Shown here one piece after another: positions 1 through 9,448 of a stretch of 64,000 nt of DNA. Position 1 is the first letter of the stretch, and each line of letters opens with the position of its first letter. The notes under the pieces were generated by a model. It was not told the origin of the DNA and made no database searches. It saw only the letters and a list, made by a program, of their open reading frames with translations. Source of the DNA: Beijerinckiaceae bacterium (GTDB lineage: Bacteria; Pseudomonadota; Alphaproteobacteria; Rhizobiales; Beijerinckiaceae). The stretch covers positions 1 through 64,000 of the forward strand of contig JAUXWZ010000020.1 of assembly GCA_030684835.1 (NCBI GenBank), given 5' to 3'. The position numbers and the translations under genes were made by a program.

Positions 1-1344
1 GGGCGTGGCGCCGTGTTTGGCGACGCGCTGGCCAATTTGCTCGCCTTCTCCGGGCGCAACGTGACGCGCGAATATTACATCAACGACGCGGGCGCGCAGG
101 TGGACGTCCTCGCCCGCTCCGCGTTCTTGCGATACCGCGAAGCGCTGGGTGAGAGCATCGGCGAAATTCCCGAGGGGCTCTATCCCGGCGATTACCTCAA
201 GCCCGCAGGCGCAGCGCTGGCAAAAGCGCATGGCGCCTCACTGCGAGACAAGCCGGAGGCCGAATGGCTTCCTCTTGTCCGCGCATTCGCCATTGAGGCG
301 ATGATGGAGATGATCCGCGGAGATCTGGCCGCGATGAACATTCGCCATGAGGTGTTTTTCTCCGAGCGCTCGCTCACCCAAGGGGCAGCCGGCGAGGATC
401 ATGTGCGCGCGGTAATCGAAGATCTTCGCGCACGCGGCATCGTCTATGTCGGCCATCTGGCGCCGCCCAAAGGGCAATTGCCGGACGATTGGGAAGATCG
501 CGAACAGACGCTCTTTCGCTCAACTGACTTTGGCGACGACGTCGACCGTCCGCTCATCAAGTCCGACGGCGGCTACACATATTTCGCGTCGGACATCGCG
601 TATCACAAGTCGAAGGTTGATCGCGGCTTTGACGACATGATCGACGTTTGGGGCGCCGACCATGGTGGTTACGTCAAGCGCATGCAGGCCGCTGTCAAAG
701 CAGTATCCAACGGGCGGGCCAGCCTTGATGTGAAGCTGTGCCAGCTTGTGAAGCTGATGCGCAACGGCGAGCCCGTCACGATGTCCAAGCGGGCGGGCAC
801 ATTCGTGACGTTGCGCGATGTGGTTGAAGAGGTAGGCGTCGACGCCGTCCGCTTCATGATGCTGTTCCGCAAAAATGACGCGACGCTGGAGTTCGACCTC
901 GCCAAGGTCATTGAACAATCGCGGGAGAACCCGGTTTTTTACGTCCAGTACGCTCACGCGCGCTGCAAGTCTGTCATCCGGCAGGCGAAGGCGGCGTTTC
1001 CGGACCTTGATGTATCGGCCGCGGCGCTGTCTGGCGCTGACCTGGCGCTGCTCACGGACGAGGGCGAGGCGGGGCTTGCGAAATTAATCGCGCAATTCCC
1101 GCGTCAGATCGATGCAGCGGCGGCTGCGCACGAGCCCCACCGGGTCGCGTTTTACCTGCATGATTTGGCCAGTGCTCTGCATTCCCACTGGAATCGCGGC
1201 AAAGATCAGCCACATTTGCGCTTTGTTAATGAAGAAAGACGAGATTTGACTACAGCGCGGGTAGCGATGGTTGCATCTTTAACCAGAGTGTTCGCGTCGG
1301 GGCTTGGCGTTCTTGGCGTCTCGGCTCCTGATGAAATGCGCTAG
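1..1344 (+). CDS. argS: Arginine--tRNA ligase, 5' end cut by the window
   Basis: Class I arginyl-tRNA synthetase, which charges tRNA-Arg in the cytoplasm. The frame is open from base 1, and the first residues ([16 protein letters not shown]) match the stretch just after the HIGH-type motif, so the N-terminal ~140 residues lie outside the window. Visible are the KMSKS-class loop (TMSKRAGTF, around 781-807) and a C-terminal DALR-type anticodon-binding domain ([13 protein letters not shown] onward). About 447 codons remain of a usual ~580-600. It is followed by the SPOR-domain gene, nagZ and scpAB, an order common in Hyphomicrobiales. Confidence 0.95.
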   Translation, partial: GRGAVFGDALANLLAFSGRNVTREYYINDAGAQVDVLARSAFLRYREALGESIGEIPEGLYPGDYLKPAGAALAKAHGASLRDKPEAEWLPLVRAFAIEAMMEMIRGDLAAMNIRHEVFFSERSLTQGAAGEDHVRAVIEDLRARGIVYVGHLAPPKGQLPDDWEDREQTLFRSTDFGDDVDRPLIKSDGGYTYFASDIAYHKSKVDRGFDDMIDVWGADHGGYVKRMQAAVKAVSNGRASLDVKLCQLVKLMRNGEPVTMSKRAGTFVTLRDVVEEVGVDAVRFMMLFRKNDATLEFDLAKVIEQSRENPVFYVQYAHARCKSVIRQAKAAFPDLDVSAAALSGADLALLTDEGEAGLAKLIAQFPRQIDAAAAAHEPHRVAFYLHDLASALHSHWNRGKDQPHLRFVNEERRDLTTARVAMVASLTRVFASGLGVLGVSAPDEMR

Positions 1345-1434
1345 GCGCGCCCTGCCGGTTTATGCCGCCGAGGGCATAGCGTCTGGCCGTTAGCCCGCCC
1401 TGGAGTTTCGGTGGCGGGCCCGCGTGCGAGGTAT

Positions 1435-2763
1435 ATGTCCATGAGTGAAGCCGCCCGGGTTCGTGAATCCATCGATCTGGTAGAGTTTGAGCGCCGCCTG
1501 CGCGCCTCGCCTGCCGAAGAGCCTCATACCGCCTACGATTACGCCCCCGAAGCCGCGGCACAAGTCGCAGCTCGTCCGGCATTCCCGCGCGCAGCGGGAG
1601 CCGCCGAAAGCGCGGGGACCGTGCCCAACCCTGTCAACACCCTGCGTCAACAGCTTGAGGCTGCGGCGTCCAGGAGCGACAGTTTTCACGCCGTCGTCGA
1701 TCAGTACCCCCATGCAGCGGAGCGTTTCGCCTCCGCGCCGCCGCCAGCCTTCGAGCCGGAACAATTTGCCCGGCAGACCGAGCCTGTTCAAGAGCAGGCA
1801 TGGCGTCCAGAGGCGTTCGAGCCGATGGACGATGCGCAGTCAGGCTTGACCCGCAAGAGAATGATGCTGCTTGGAAGCGCGGCGGCAGTTCTGGTGATAG
1901 GCGTGGGCGTGACGTTCACCATGCGCGGGGGGGCAACCAACGGCGAAGCCCCCACGATCCGGGCGTCCGGGGAACCCTTCAAAATTCAGCCCGAACCCAA
2001 GGCTACAGGCGAAAAGCCTAGCCAGGTGGCGACCATTCTCGACCGCAACGGCAGCGAACGTCTTGCCGCGAGCCGCGTTGTGACGCGTGAAGAGCAACCT
2101 GTCGACGTTCGCGAAGCGGTGCGGCAGGCGACCGCCGCCAATCCCACTGCGAAGCCCGGTCCGACCGCGGGCGCGCCGACGTCAGCGTTGCCGACCACAG
2201 GGCCTGCCGGCAACGGATACTTTCCGGAACCGCGCCGTGTGCGCACAGTCTCGGTTCGACCCGATGGCACGATTATCGAGGCGCCGCAGGCCGCGCCCGC
2301 TCGCGTCGCGCCTGCTCCGCGCGCTGTGGCCCCGGTTCCGGCGCAGACAGCTGCTCCCGCGCCAGTGCGCGTCGCAGCCGCAACGCCGCCCAAAACCAGC
2401 GACCGCGCCGGCCCGACAACGACGGCTTCAACATCGCCGGTCGCAACGCCAGCGCCCGCCGCGCCGCGCGCAGCCTCGCCCCAATCGGCTGCTGTGGCGT
2501 CCACGCCTCGTGGCGGTGGCGGCGCTTACGCCGTTCAGCTGGCGGCTCCCGGTTCGGAAAGCGAAGCGCGCTCCGCGATCGCACGCTTTCAGCAGCGCTA
2601 TGGCTCGGCGCTGGGCGGACGGCAGCCGACTGTCCGTAAGGCGACCGTCGGGGCGAAGGATGTCTATCGCGTCCGCGTGGTCGGCATGTCGCAGACCGAC
2701 GCCAACGGGTTGTGCGAAAAGCTCAAGTCCTCCGGCGGCAATTGCTTCGTCGCGCGCGAGTAG
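1435..2763 (+). CDS. SPOR-domain cell-envelope protein
   Basis: Predicted inner-membrane protein with a peptidoglycan-binding SPOR domain. The N-terminal ~140 residues are cytoplasmic and low in motifs. A single membrane segment (MLLGSAAAVLVIGVGVTF) follows, then a long Pro/Ala-rich periplasmic linker, then a C-terminal SPOR domain of about 75 residues (AYAVQLAAPGSESEARSAI to NCFVARE). SPOR proteins bind denuded septal glycan and often assist division. The frame is open from a GTG at 1411, but the ATG at 1435 (or 1441) sits behind GCGAGG and is the likelier start. A strong terminator follows. Confidence 0.85.
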   Translation: MSMSEAARVRESIDLVEFERRLRASPAEEPHTAYDYAPEAAAQVAARPAFPRAAGAAESAGTVPNPVNTLRQQLEAAASRSDSFHAVVDQYPHAAERFASAPPPAFEPEQFARQTEPVQEQAWRPEAFEPMDDAQSGLTRKRMMLLGSAAAVLVIGVGVTFTMRGGATNGEAPTIRASGEPFKIQPEPKATGEKPSQVATILDRNGSERLAASRVVTREEQPVDVREAVRQATAANPTAKPGPTAGAPTSALPTTGPAGNGYFPEPRRVRTVSVRPDGTIIEAPQAAPARVAPAPRAVAPVPAQTAAPAPVRVAAATPPKTSDRAGPTTTASTSPVATPAPAAPRAASPQSAAVASTPRGGGGAYAVQLAAPGSESEARSAIARFQQRYGSALGGRQPTVRKATVGAKDVYRVRVVGMSQTDANGLCEKLKSSGGNCFVARE

Positions 2764-2786
2764 GCGTCTACGCCATTTGAATTCGA

Positions 2787-2812
2787 GGGCGCGTCCTGGG
2801 ACGCGCCCTTTT
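2787..2812 (+). terminator. Rho-independent terminator after the SPOR gene
   Basis: A 9-bp GC stem (GGGCGCGTC / GACGCGCCC) with a CTGG loop is followed by TTTT. It lies 24 bases after the SPOR-domain stop codon and separates that gene from nagZ. Confidence 0.8.
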
Positions 2813-2896
2813 GATTCCCGGACTGCCTAAAGCTCGCTCCCGACAAGCGCGATTTGGGGTTTCGGGTCACGTTCGGAGTTCGCATTCGGAGTTCAC

Positions 2897-3928
2897 ATGG
2901 CGCATGAAGTCCGCGCGTTCACCTGCGGTTGTTCCGGCCTCTCGTTCACGCAGGACGAGAGGGACTTCCTGCAGCGGTTCAAGCCATGGGGCCTCATTCT
3001 ATTCGGGCGTAACGTTCAAAACCGGGCGCAACTATCTGCAATAACTCGAAATTTTCGCGAACTCGTCGGGCGCGAAGACGCTCCTGTCCTGATCGACCAG
3101 GAGGGCGGACGCGTGCGCCGGATGAAGGAGCCCGAGTGGCGGGCCCATCCCGCCGCCGCTGTTTATGACAGGCTCGTTCGTAGTGAGGCGGACAAGGTGG
3201 CGCTGGTGCGCGAGGGCGCTCGGCTCATCGCCCATGATCTCATCGAGGTCGGGATCAATGTCGACTGTATGCCAGTGCTGGACGTGCCCGTGGAAGGCGC
3301 CAACGAGGTGATTGGCTCTCGGGCCTATTCGTCCGATCCGGCGCAGGTTGCGTTGTTGGGCCGTGCGGCGTGCCAGGGATTGCTGGAGGGCGGCGTATTG
3401 CCGGTCATCAAACACATCCCCGGCCATGGGCGCGCCAACGCGGACAGCCATCTGGCGCTGCCGGTTGTTCATACGCCCCGCGCGCAGCTGGAGGGGAGCG
3501 ACTTCGCGCCCTTTCGCGCGCTTGCGGATATGCCAATGGCGATGAGCGCGCATGTCGTTTTCACCGACATTGACCCCGATCTGCCCGCCACGGTGTCGCG
3601 CAAGGTGGTGTCCGAGGTGATGCGCGGTTACATCGGTTTCGATGGTCTGATCATGAGCGATGACCTTTCCATGAAGGCGCTTGGCGGTTCGTTCACGGAG
3701 AAGACGCAGGCGCTTTTCGCCGCCGGGCTTGATCTTGCGCTCTACTGCTGGAGCGACCTGCGGGAAGCCGAGGAGGTGGCCCTCGCGACGCCGTTCCTTG
3801 CTGGCCGGTCAGCGGAAAGGTCTGAAAAGGCTCTGGATCGCCTCCGAGCCAGCCGGGCTCTTCAGGTCGCGTTCGATCCTGTGGACGCCGCGCTGCGGCA
3901 GCAATCCGCGCTTGCGATGCCTGGCTGA
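2897..3928 (+). CDS. nagZ: Beta-N-acetylhexosaminidase NagZ
   Basis: Cytoplasmic glycoside hydrolase family 3 enzyme that removes N-acetylglucosamine from anhydro-muropeptides during peptidoglycan recycling. At 343 residues it has the usual single-domain length. Diagnostic stretches are the N-terminal barrel strand (WGLILFGRNV), the substrate-binding IDQEGGRVRRM, the NagZ loop KHIPGHGRANADSH with the catalytic Asp/His pair, and FDGLIMSDDLSMKAL with the nucleophilic Asp. No signal peptide is seen, as expected. It lies just upstream of scpA on the same strand. Confidence 0.95.
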   Translation: MAHEVRAFTCGCSGLSFTQDERDFLQRFKPWGLILFGRNVQNRAQLSAITRNFRELVGREDAPVLIDQEGGRVRRMKEPEWRAHPAAAVYDRLVRSEADKVALVREGARLIAHDLIEVGINVDCMPVLDVPVEGANEVIGSRAYSSDPAQVALLGRAACQGLLEGGVLPVIKHIPGHGRANADSHLALPVVHTPRAQLEGSDFAPFRALADMPMAMSAHVVFTDIDPDLPATVSRKVVSEVMRGYIGFDGLIMSDDLSMKALGGSFTEKTQALFAAGLDLALYCWSDLREAEEVALATPFLAGRSAERSEKALDRLRASRALQVAFDPVDAALRQQSALAMPG

Positions 3929-3984
3929 GGCGATCATTCTCCGCTGGCTGCCAAAGTGCGCTGGCGGGTGTGGAGTGATTCGTT

Positions 3985-4770
3985 TTGGCCGAACTGCCTT
4001 TTGAGACGACTATCGACAAGGCGGACGCCGAGCCGGCGTTCCTCGTTGACGTGGACGGTTTTGAAGGCCCGCTCGACCTGCTGCTCGAACTCGCCCGCCG
4101 TCAGAAAGTCGATCTGACGAAAATATCCATCCTGCAACTGGCTGAACAATATCTCGAATTCGTCGAAGCGGCCCGCCGGGTGCGGCTGGAGCTTGCCGCG
4201 GACTATCTCGTCATGGCCGCCTGGCTCACCTACCTCAAGTCGCGTCTGCTGCTCCCGCAGGCGGCCAAGGATGAGGAGCCCGCAGCCGAGGACTTGGCTG
4301 CCGCACTCGCTGAACGGCTTCGTCGGCTGGAGGCGATTCGCGGGGCCGCTGAAAAGCTGGTCAATCGACCGCGGCTCGGCCGCGATCTGTTCATGCGCGG
4401 CGCGCCCGAGGGCGTGACCATCAACCGCCACGCCAATTTCAAGGCGAGTCTCTACGATCTGCTGACGGCATATGCCTCGCAACGGCAGATGCATGCGCTT
4501 TTGCGCGTCACGCTCAAGCAGCGGGTGGTCTGGTCCCTTGCGGAAGCGCGCGACGCTGTCGAACGGCTTGCCGGTCACGCCATCGAGTGGACTGTGATGG
4601 ACGATATCCTGTCGGGCTTTTTCTCGACGCCAGAGCTTCGCCGCACGGTGCGCGCCTCGTCATTTGCCTCTTCGCTGGAATTGGTGCGCGAGGGGAAGAT
4701 TGAATTGCGTCAGGACAAGGCGTTCGCGCCGATCTGGCTGCGCGCGCCGCAACCGCGCGACGCGGCCTGA
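3985..4770 (+). CDS. scpA: Segregation and condensation protein A
   Basis: Kleisin subunit of the SMC-ScpAB condensin, which compacts and helps segregate the chromosome. The N-terminal kleisin signature is clear (DGFEGPLDLLLELARRQKVD), followed by ADYLVMAAWLTYLKSRLLLP; the C-terminal winged-helix part would bind the SMC head. It is 261 residues, a normal length. The start is a TTG at 3985. scpB begins 12 bases after its stop, so the two are probably co-transcribed. Confidence 0.95.
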   Translation: MAELPFETTIDKADAEPAFLVDVDGFEGPLDLLLELARRQKVDLTKISILQLAEQYLEFVEAARRVRLELAADYLVMAAWLTYLKSRLLLPQAAKDEEPAAEDLAAALAERLRRLEAIRGAAEKLVNRPRLGRDLFMRGAPEGVTINRHANFKASLYDLLTAYASQRQMHALLRVTLKQRVVWSLAEARDAVERLAGHAIEWTVMDDILSGFFSTPELRRTVRASSFASSLELVREGKIELRQDKAFAPIWLRAPQPRDAA

Positions 4771-4782
4771 TTCTGACGTCCT

Positions 4783-5760
4783 GTGAATCGTTTGTATGAG
4801 GATGTTGAAGTGCCAAATGTTGCGCGACTGTTCCCAGCGGCGGAAGGCGACAAGGCTGCGCAGGGCCAAGCCGAAGATGTGATCGATCAAGCCGCCGAAA
4901 CCCGCCAGGAAGCGGTGCGCATCGCGGAGGCGCTCCTTTTCGCCGCCACCGAGCCGCTGGACGACGCTGAAATCGGCCGGCACATGGCAGCCGGCGTGGA
5001 TGTGCGCTCGGTGCTGGAAGAATTGCGCGAGCATTACACGGGACGCGGCGTCAACCTCGCGCGGGTGGCCAAGCGCTGGTATTTTCGCACTGCTCCCGAT
5101 CTTGGCTGGTTGTTGTCGCGTGATCAGCAAGATCAAAAGAAGCTTTCGAAGGCGGCGCTCGAAACACTCGCCATCGTCGCATACCATCAGCCGGTCACGC
5201 GCGCCGAGATCGAAGACATTCGCGGCGTCACCATTTCGCGCGGCACGATCGACGTGCTGATGGAGACCGGCTGGGTGCGGCTTCGCGGTCGGCGCAAGGC
5301 TCCGGGGCGTCCTGTCACCTATGGGACGACCGAGAGCTTCCTGCTCCACTTTGGCCTAGAGAACATCACCGATCTGCCCGGCTTGGACGAGCTGAAATCC
5401 GCCGGTCTGTTCGATGGACGGCTACCCAAGGGCTTCGGCGTGCCCTCGCCCAGCGACGACCCCGAGCTTCGCGAGGACGAAGACCCGCTGGAGGGCGACC
5501 TGTTCGACGATCTGCCCCTTGGCGAAGAGGGTGAGCCAGTGGCCGCTATTTTCGATGACGCGCCAGTCGAGGCCGAATCCGCGGCGCCCGAGGGCCCGGC
5601 TGCGGCAGCTGTCCTTGCGAGCGAGCCGGCGATGGTCGAAGCCGAAGCCGAAGCCGAAGACGGGCAGGGCGCATCGCAACCCGATGACGTCGCCGAGGGA
5701 GAGCCTGAAGACGAAGTTGGGGATGAAGCAGAGGCAGGGCGCGATCGACAGACGGATTGA
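4783..5760 (+). CDS. scpB: Segregation and condensation protein B
   Basis: Winged-helix partner of ScpA in the SMC complex. The conserved core runs to about residue 220, with RIAEALLFAATEPL near the N-terminus, then KAALETLAIVAYHQPVTRAEIEDIRGV and GRPVTYGTTESFLLHFGL. The last ~110 residues are a low-complexity acidic tail rich in Glu, Asp, Ala and Pro, common in alphaproteobacterial ScpB. The start is a GTG at 4783. The next 252 bases, to tatA, contain no gene that I can support. Confidence 0.93.
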   Translation: MNRLYEDVEVPNVARLFPAAEGDKAAQGQAEDVIDQAAETRQEAVRIAEALLFAATEPLDDAEIGRHMAAGVDVRSVLEELREHYTGRGVNLARVAKRWYFRTAPDLGWLLSRDQQDQKKLSKAALETLAIVAYHQPVTRAEIEDIRGVTISRGTIDVLMETGWVRLRGRRKAPGRPVTYGTTESFLLHFGLENITDLPGLDELKSAGLFDGRLPKGFGVPSPSDDPELREDEDPLEGDLFDDLPLGEEGEPVAAIFDDAPVEAESAAPEGPAAAAVLASEPAMVEAEAEAEDGQGASQPDDVAEGEPEDEVGDEAEAGRDRQTD

Positions 5761-6012
5761 TCAGCGCGCTTTGTGGATTGGGCCCGCCTGTCGGCAGGCC
5801 TGGCGTTCAGCTCGCGGTATGGGCGAAGCGCCCAACGGAAAACGCTCTAGCGCTGGATGCTTCACCTGAAGTTTGGCCGCGCTGAATTTTGCGTGTCCAG
5901 GTAAGCATCGCGTCAATAAGTCCCGCTAGGTTGACCGTTGTCCTTGTTTTTGGCGCACTGGTTGCCTACGTTCGCCGTGACCCGCGCCTGCGTGCGCGAA
6001 GGGGAGGTTAGT

Positions 6013-6291
6013 ATGGGTTCGTTTTCGATCTGGCACTGGCTTATTGTCGGCGCCATCGCCTTGATCCTCTTTGGGGGCAAGGGGAAAATCTCCGACTTGA
6101 TGGGCGATGTCGCCAAGGGCATCAAATCGTTCAAGAAGGGCATGGCCGAGGAAGACGAGGTGAAGCCCACGCCTACGCCGGAAACGTCGCGCACGATAGA
6201 CCATGCGCCGGTTCCGCCCGGTCAGACCGCGCCTGTCTCGCAGACGCCGCCGCCGCCGTCGCCGACGGGGACGCCGACACGCACGTCTTGA
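6013..6291 (+). CDS. tatA: Twin-arginine translocase subunit TatA
   Basis: Pore-forming component of the Tat pathway that moves folded proteins across the inner membrane. A short N-terminal membrane helix ([17 protein letters not shown]) leads into the amphipathic helix ([20 protein letters not shown]), followed by a Pro/Thr-rich tail. The ATG at 6013 has a strong ribosome site (GGGGAGG at 6001-6007). A 92-residue product is normal for TatA. tatB and tatC follow on the same strand. Confidence 0.95.
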   Translation: MGSFSIWHWLIVGAIALILFGGKGKISDLMGDVAKGIKSFKKGMAEEDEVKPTPTPETSRTIDHAPVPPGQTAPVSQTPPPPSPTGTPTRTS

Positions 6292-6300
6292 CATCGCGTA

Positions 6301-6319
6301 GGGCGGCGCTGAGCCGCCC
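6301..6319 (+). terminator. Hairpin after tatA
   Basis: A perfect 7-bp stem (GGGCGGC / GCCGCCC) with a five-base loop follows the tatA stop directly. The downstream T-run is poor (TCATTCTC), so it may attenuate or stabilise the tatA message, setting TatA above TatB/TatC, rather than terminate fully. Confidence 0.45.
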
Positions 6320-6488
6320 TCATTCTCTACGTCCGACTTTTTTCCTGGAGGCCTTGGAGCCTCCCGGCGATCCGTGTAAATGGATCGCGTGTGTCCTGAT
6401 CGTCTTGAGCATGCGCCCGGTTCCGCCCGGCGCCAAGCCAGCGCGTTGAGCACATCGTCTTCGTCGTCCGGCATCGCAAAGCGGTTAC

Positions 6489-6983
6489 ATGTTTGATATC
6501 GACGCTGGCAAACTTCTGATCCTTGGTGTCATCGCACTCATCGTGCTGGGGCCTAAGGAGCTGCCGCGCGTCATGCGTCAGGTTGGCAATGCGCTCAGCA
6601 AAATGCGCCAAATGGCGGGTGAATTTCAGTCTCAATTCTCGGAAGCGATGAAGCAGTCCGAGATGGAGGAGCTGAAAAAGGACATGGCGAAGATGGCCGA
6701 TCAGGCGCGGGTCGACATGAATTATGATCCCGTGGCCGATACCGACCGGCAAATGCGCGCAGCCATTGACGGTAAAACGAACAACGAGATCCCGGCTTCG
6801 ACGCCGGTTCCAGAAGACCCGGATCCGGATAACCGGGTCTACACCGCCGACCTTCCCGCTGTGCAGCCGAGCGCCGAGGCGCCCGTCAGCTTGCCCGAAT
6901 CTCCAGCGGCTCCCGAGAGCCTGCCCGAGCCAAAGCAATCTGTTGCCGAGGGACAGTCTGTTCGCAAGGCGGGGGAAGCCTGA
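6489..6983 (+). CDS. tatB: Twin-arginine translocase subunit TatB
   Basis: TatB forms the substrate-receptor complex with TatC. The N-terminus has the TatB-type membrane helix with the Glu and Gly-Pro hinge (LLILGVIALIVLGPKELPRVMRQ), then a long amphipathic and coiled region (SKMRQMAGEFQSQFSEAMKQ) and a Pro-rich tail. It is 164 residues. tatC starts three bases after its stop, indicating tight co-expression. Confidence 0.95.
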   Translation: MFDIDAGKLLILGVIALIVLGPKELPRVMRQVGNALSKMRQMAGEFQSQFSEAMKQSEMEELKKDMAKMADQARVDMNYDPVADTDRQMRAAIDGKTNNEIPASTPVPEDPDPDNRVYTADLPAVQPSAEAPVSLPESPAAPESLPEPKQSVAEGQSVRKAGEA

Positions 6984-6986
6984 GCC

Positions 6987-7814
6987 ATGGCGAACCTGCC
7001 GAGCACGATCACCAACACGCGCGAAGAAGATGAAGTCGCCATCGAGGCGACGAAAGCCCCTTTGATGGAGCACCTGATCGAGTTGCGTTCGCGCTTGATC
7101 AGGTCAGTCGCTGCATTCGCGGCGCTTTTCATCGTGTTCTTCTATTTCGCGAAGGATATTTACAACCTGCTGGTCGTTCCGTTTGAACGGGTGGCCGGGC
7201 CGGGCGCGAAGCTCATTTATACGGCGCCGCAGGAGTTCTTCTTCACTCAGATCAAGGTCGCGATGTTTGCGGCGTTGTTCGCGTCCTGCCCCGTGATCCT
7301 GAGCCAGATTTACGCCTTCGTTGCTCCAGGTCTTTACCGGCATGAGCGTGCAGCCTTCCGGCCGTATCTTTGGGCGACGCCGGTGTTCTTCCTCGCGGGC
7401 GCTTTGCTTGTCTATTTTGTCGTCATGCCGAATCTGCTGCACTTCTTTCTGGCGATGCAGCAGTCGAAAGAGCCGGGGCGCGCCGAGATCGAACTTTTGC
7501 CGCGTGTGTCCGAATATCTCTCGCTCATCATGACGATGATCTTCGCCTTCGGCATCACATTCCAGATGCCGGTGGTTTTGACGCTGCTTGGCCGAGTTGG
7601 CGTCGTCAGTTCCGATTTCCTCAAGGACAAGCGGCGGATCGCCATCTTCCTCGTGGCGGTCGCGGCTGCGATCCTGACGCCGCCAGACCCGTTGAGCATG
7701 ATGTTCCTGGCCGTGCCGGGCTGGCTTCTCTACGAGCTGTCGATTTTCTCTGTGCAGGTGATCGAGAAGCAGCGCGCCAAGGACAAGAGCGCGACGGACG
7801 ACGCGCCGGCCTGA
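6987..7814 (+). CDS. tatC: Twin-arginine translocase subunit TatC
   Basis: Six-helix inner-membrane protein that recognises the RR signal peptide. Characteristic are the N-terminal motif (MEHLIELRSRLIRS), the periplasmic loop with APQEFFFTQIKVA, the PGLYRHERA segment and the C-terminal ILTPPDPLSMM. Its 275 residues match the family. Several probable Tat substrates are encoded in this window: DctP, carbonic anhydrase, SoxB, SoxC, SoxF, a DsrE-like protein and a SoxH-like protein. Confidence 0.96.
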   Translation: MANLPSTITNTREEDEVAIEATKAPLMEHLIELRSRLIRSVAAFAALFIVFFYFAKDIYNLLVVPFERVAGPGAKLIYTAPQEFFFTQIKVAMFAALFASCPVILSQIYAFVAPGLYRHERAAFRPYLWATPVFFLAGALLVYFVVMPNLLHFFLAMQQSKEPGRAEIELLPRVSEYLSLIMTMIFAFGITFQMPVVLTLLGRVGVVSSDFLKDKRRIAIFLVAVAAAILTPPDPLSMMFLAVPGWLLYELSIFSVQVIEKQRAKDKSATDDAPA

Positions 7815-7889
7815 GCGGAACCTTTCGCCTTGCATCGCTATCGCGGCTGGCGCAAACAGCGCTGAGTTGAGACGCGGCGGGGCCTGCTC

Positions 7890-8720
7890 ATGTTTTTGGG
7901 AATTCCGGCAGGCGATCTTGCCGTTCTGGCAATCGGACTCGTTCTCGCCGGCGCCCTGACCGGGGTGCTCGCGGGCGTCTTTGGCGTCGGGGGCGGCGCC
8001 GTCATCGTGCCCGTTCTCTATGAATTGTTTCGCATCATCGGCGTGCCGGAAGATGCCCGCATGCCGCTGTGCGTGGGCACTTCGCTGGCCATCATCATCC
8101 CCACATCCATTTCCTCGTTCCGCGCCCACCGCAAACGGGGAACTGTCGATATGGACATCTTGCGGGCCTGGGCCGTTCCGGTCGTTGTTGGCACGATCCT
8201 GGGCGCGCTTGTGGCGCGCTGGGCACCGCCAGCGGTGTTCAAAATCGTGTTCGTAATGGTGGCTGGCGTCAACGCGGCGCGGCTGATCGGCAACCTGAAG
8301 TGGACACTTGGCGACGATATGCCAAAGGGCCCGCTCATGCGCGTCTACGGATTGTTCACGGGCGTGTTGTCGGCGTTAATGGGCATTGGCGGCGGGCAAA
8401 TTTCCACGATGCTGATGACGTTTTACAATCGCCCGATTCATCAAGCAGTCTCGACGTCGGCCGGCATGGGCGTGCTGATCTCGATCCCCGGCGCGATGGG
8501 GTACATGATTTCCGGCTATGACAAGGTCGGGTTGCCGCCGCTTTCAATCGGGTTCGTCTCATTGATCGGCTTGGTGCTGTTTGCGCCAATCAGCATTTTC
8601 ACCGCGCCGCTGGGTGTGAGGCTCGCGCACGCGCTTCCCAAACGGAAGTTGGAAGTGGCGTTCGGCTGTTTTCTGCTGCTCGTATCGTTGCGCTTCGTCG
8701 CCAGCCTGCTGGGCTATTGA
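7890..8720 (+). CDS. TauE/SafE family sulfite/anion exporter
   Basis: Integral membrane permease of the TauE/SafE (DUF81) family, proposed to export sulfite, sulfoacetate or related anions. It has about eight hydrophobic segments and the repeated glycine-rich motifs GVLAGVFGVGGGAVIVPVLY and VLSALMGIGGGQISTMLM, one in each half. It is 276 residues. The substrate cannot be read from sequence; the sox genes of this genome make a sulfur anion plausible, but the two loci are far apart. It overlaps the convergent protease gene by seven bases. Confidence 0.85.
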   Translation: MFLGIPAGDLAVLAIGLVLAGALTGVLAGVFGVGGGAVIVPVLYELFRIIGVPEDARMPLCVGTSLAIIIPTSISSFRAHRKRGTVDMDILRAWAVPVVVGTILGALVARWAPPAVFKIVFVMVAGVNAARLIGNLKWTLGDDMPKGPLMRVYGLFTGVLSALMGIGGGQISTMLMTFYNRPIHQAVSTSAGMGVLISIPGAMGYMISGYDKVGLPPLSIGFVSLIGLVLFAPISIFTAPLGVRLAHALPKRKLEVAFGCFLLLVSLRFVASLLGY

Positions 8721-9403
8721 CGAAGCACGAGCCGGTTGCGCTCGACGCTGTAGCCCGACAGACGCGACAGGTAGGACTGGCCCAGCAGATTTTCCTGCAG
8801 GACGCCGGGCCGGGCGACTAAAGCCCGTACGTTTTTGACCGTGATGTTGCCCACCGTCACAGCCTCCAGCGTGACGGGCGCCGCCAGCGCGCGGCCATTG
8901 GCGGTTGAAACAGGCACCCGGTAGTCGAGTTTGTCGGCGTTCAGACCGACTTTGGAGACGTCTTCCGCGCGCAGCACGATGCTGGACGCGCCGGTGTCGA
9001 ACATCATCCGCAAAGCTGCGCCGTTCACGCGCGTGTCGAACCCAAAGTGACCGTCGGATCGCCTTATGGCTACCGCCTCGCCCGGCGAGGACTGAACGGT
9101 GCGACCGGGCACGATTTCATCCATCATGCGCACCGTGACGGCGCCAACCTCCTCGCGATAGACATAACCAACCATGACGGCGGCGAAAATCGCGCCCCAC
9201 GCGAGCGCGCCAGCAATCGCAGCGCCAACGCGCCCGCGCCATTCGGCGCCGAGCGAGCCTGCAATCAAAATGAGCAGAAGCACGCTTCCAACGACGGACG
9301 CGATCTGACCGGGATCGAGCCCGGCGATTTGCGAATCCTGCGGCATCAGCAGCGCGTAAGCAGCGGCGCCTGCGAGGAGGGAGAGGGCGAGGACGTAGCG
9401 CAT
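8714..9403 (-). CDS. Membrane-anchored retropepsin-like aspartic protease
   Basis: Clan AA aspartic protease of the bacterial TIGR02281 type. The N-terminal ~85 residues hold two or three membrane segments (MRYVLALSLLAGAAAYALL, IASVVGSVLLLILIAGSLG, AIAGALAWGAIFAAVMVGYVY). The catalytic motif FDTGASSIVLR follows, and the later glycine-rich flap-type region ends with ENLLGQSYLSRL. One DTG per chain implies action as a dimer. It is 229 residues with a normal ATG start. Substrate and role are unknown; family relatives lie in the periplasm. Confidence 0.8.
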   Translation of the reverse strand: MRYVLALSLLAGAAAYALLMPQDSQIAGLDPGQIASVVGSVLLLILIAGSLGAEWRGRVGAAIAGALAWGAIFAAVMVGYVYREEVGAVTVRMMDEIVPGRTVQSSPGEAVAIRRSDGHFGFDTRVNGAALRMMFDTGASSIVLRAEDVSKVGLNADKLDYRVPVSTANGRALAAPVTLEAVTVGNITVKNVRALVARPGVLQENLLGQSYLSRLSGYSVERNRLVLRQ

Positions 9404-9448
9404 CGCGTGTTACATAGGGAGCGCGCCTGCGCGCTTAAAGCGGGAGGC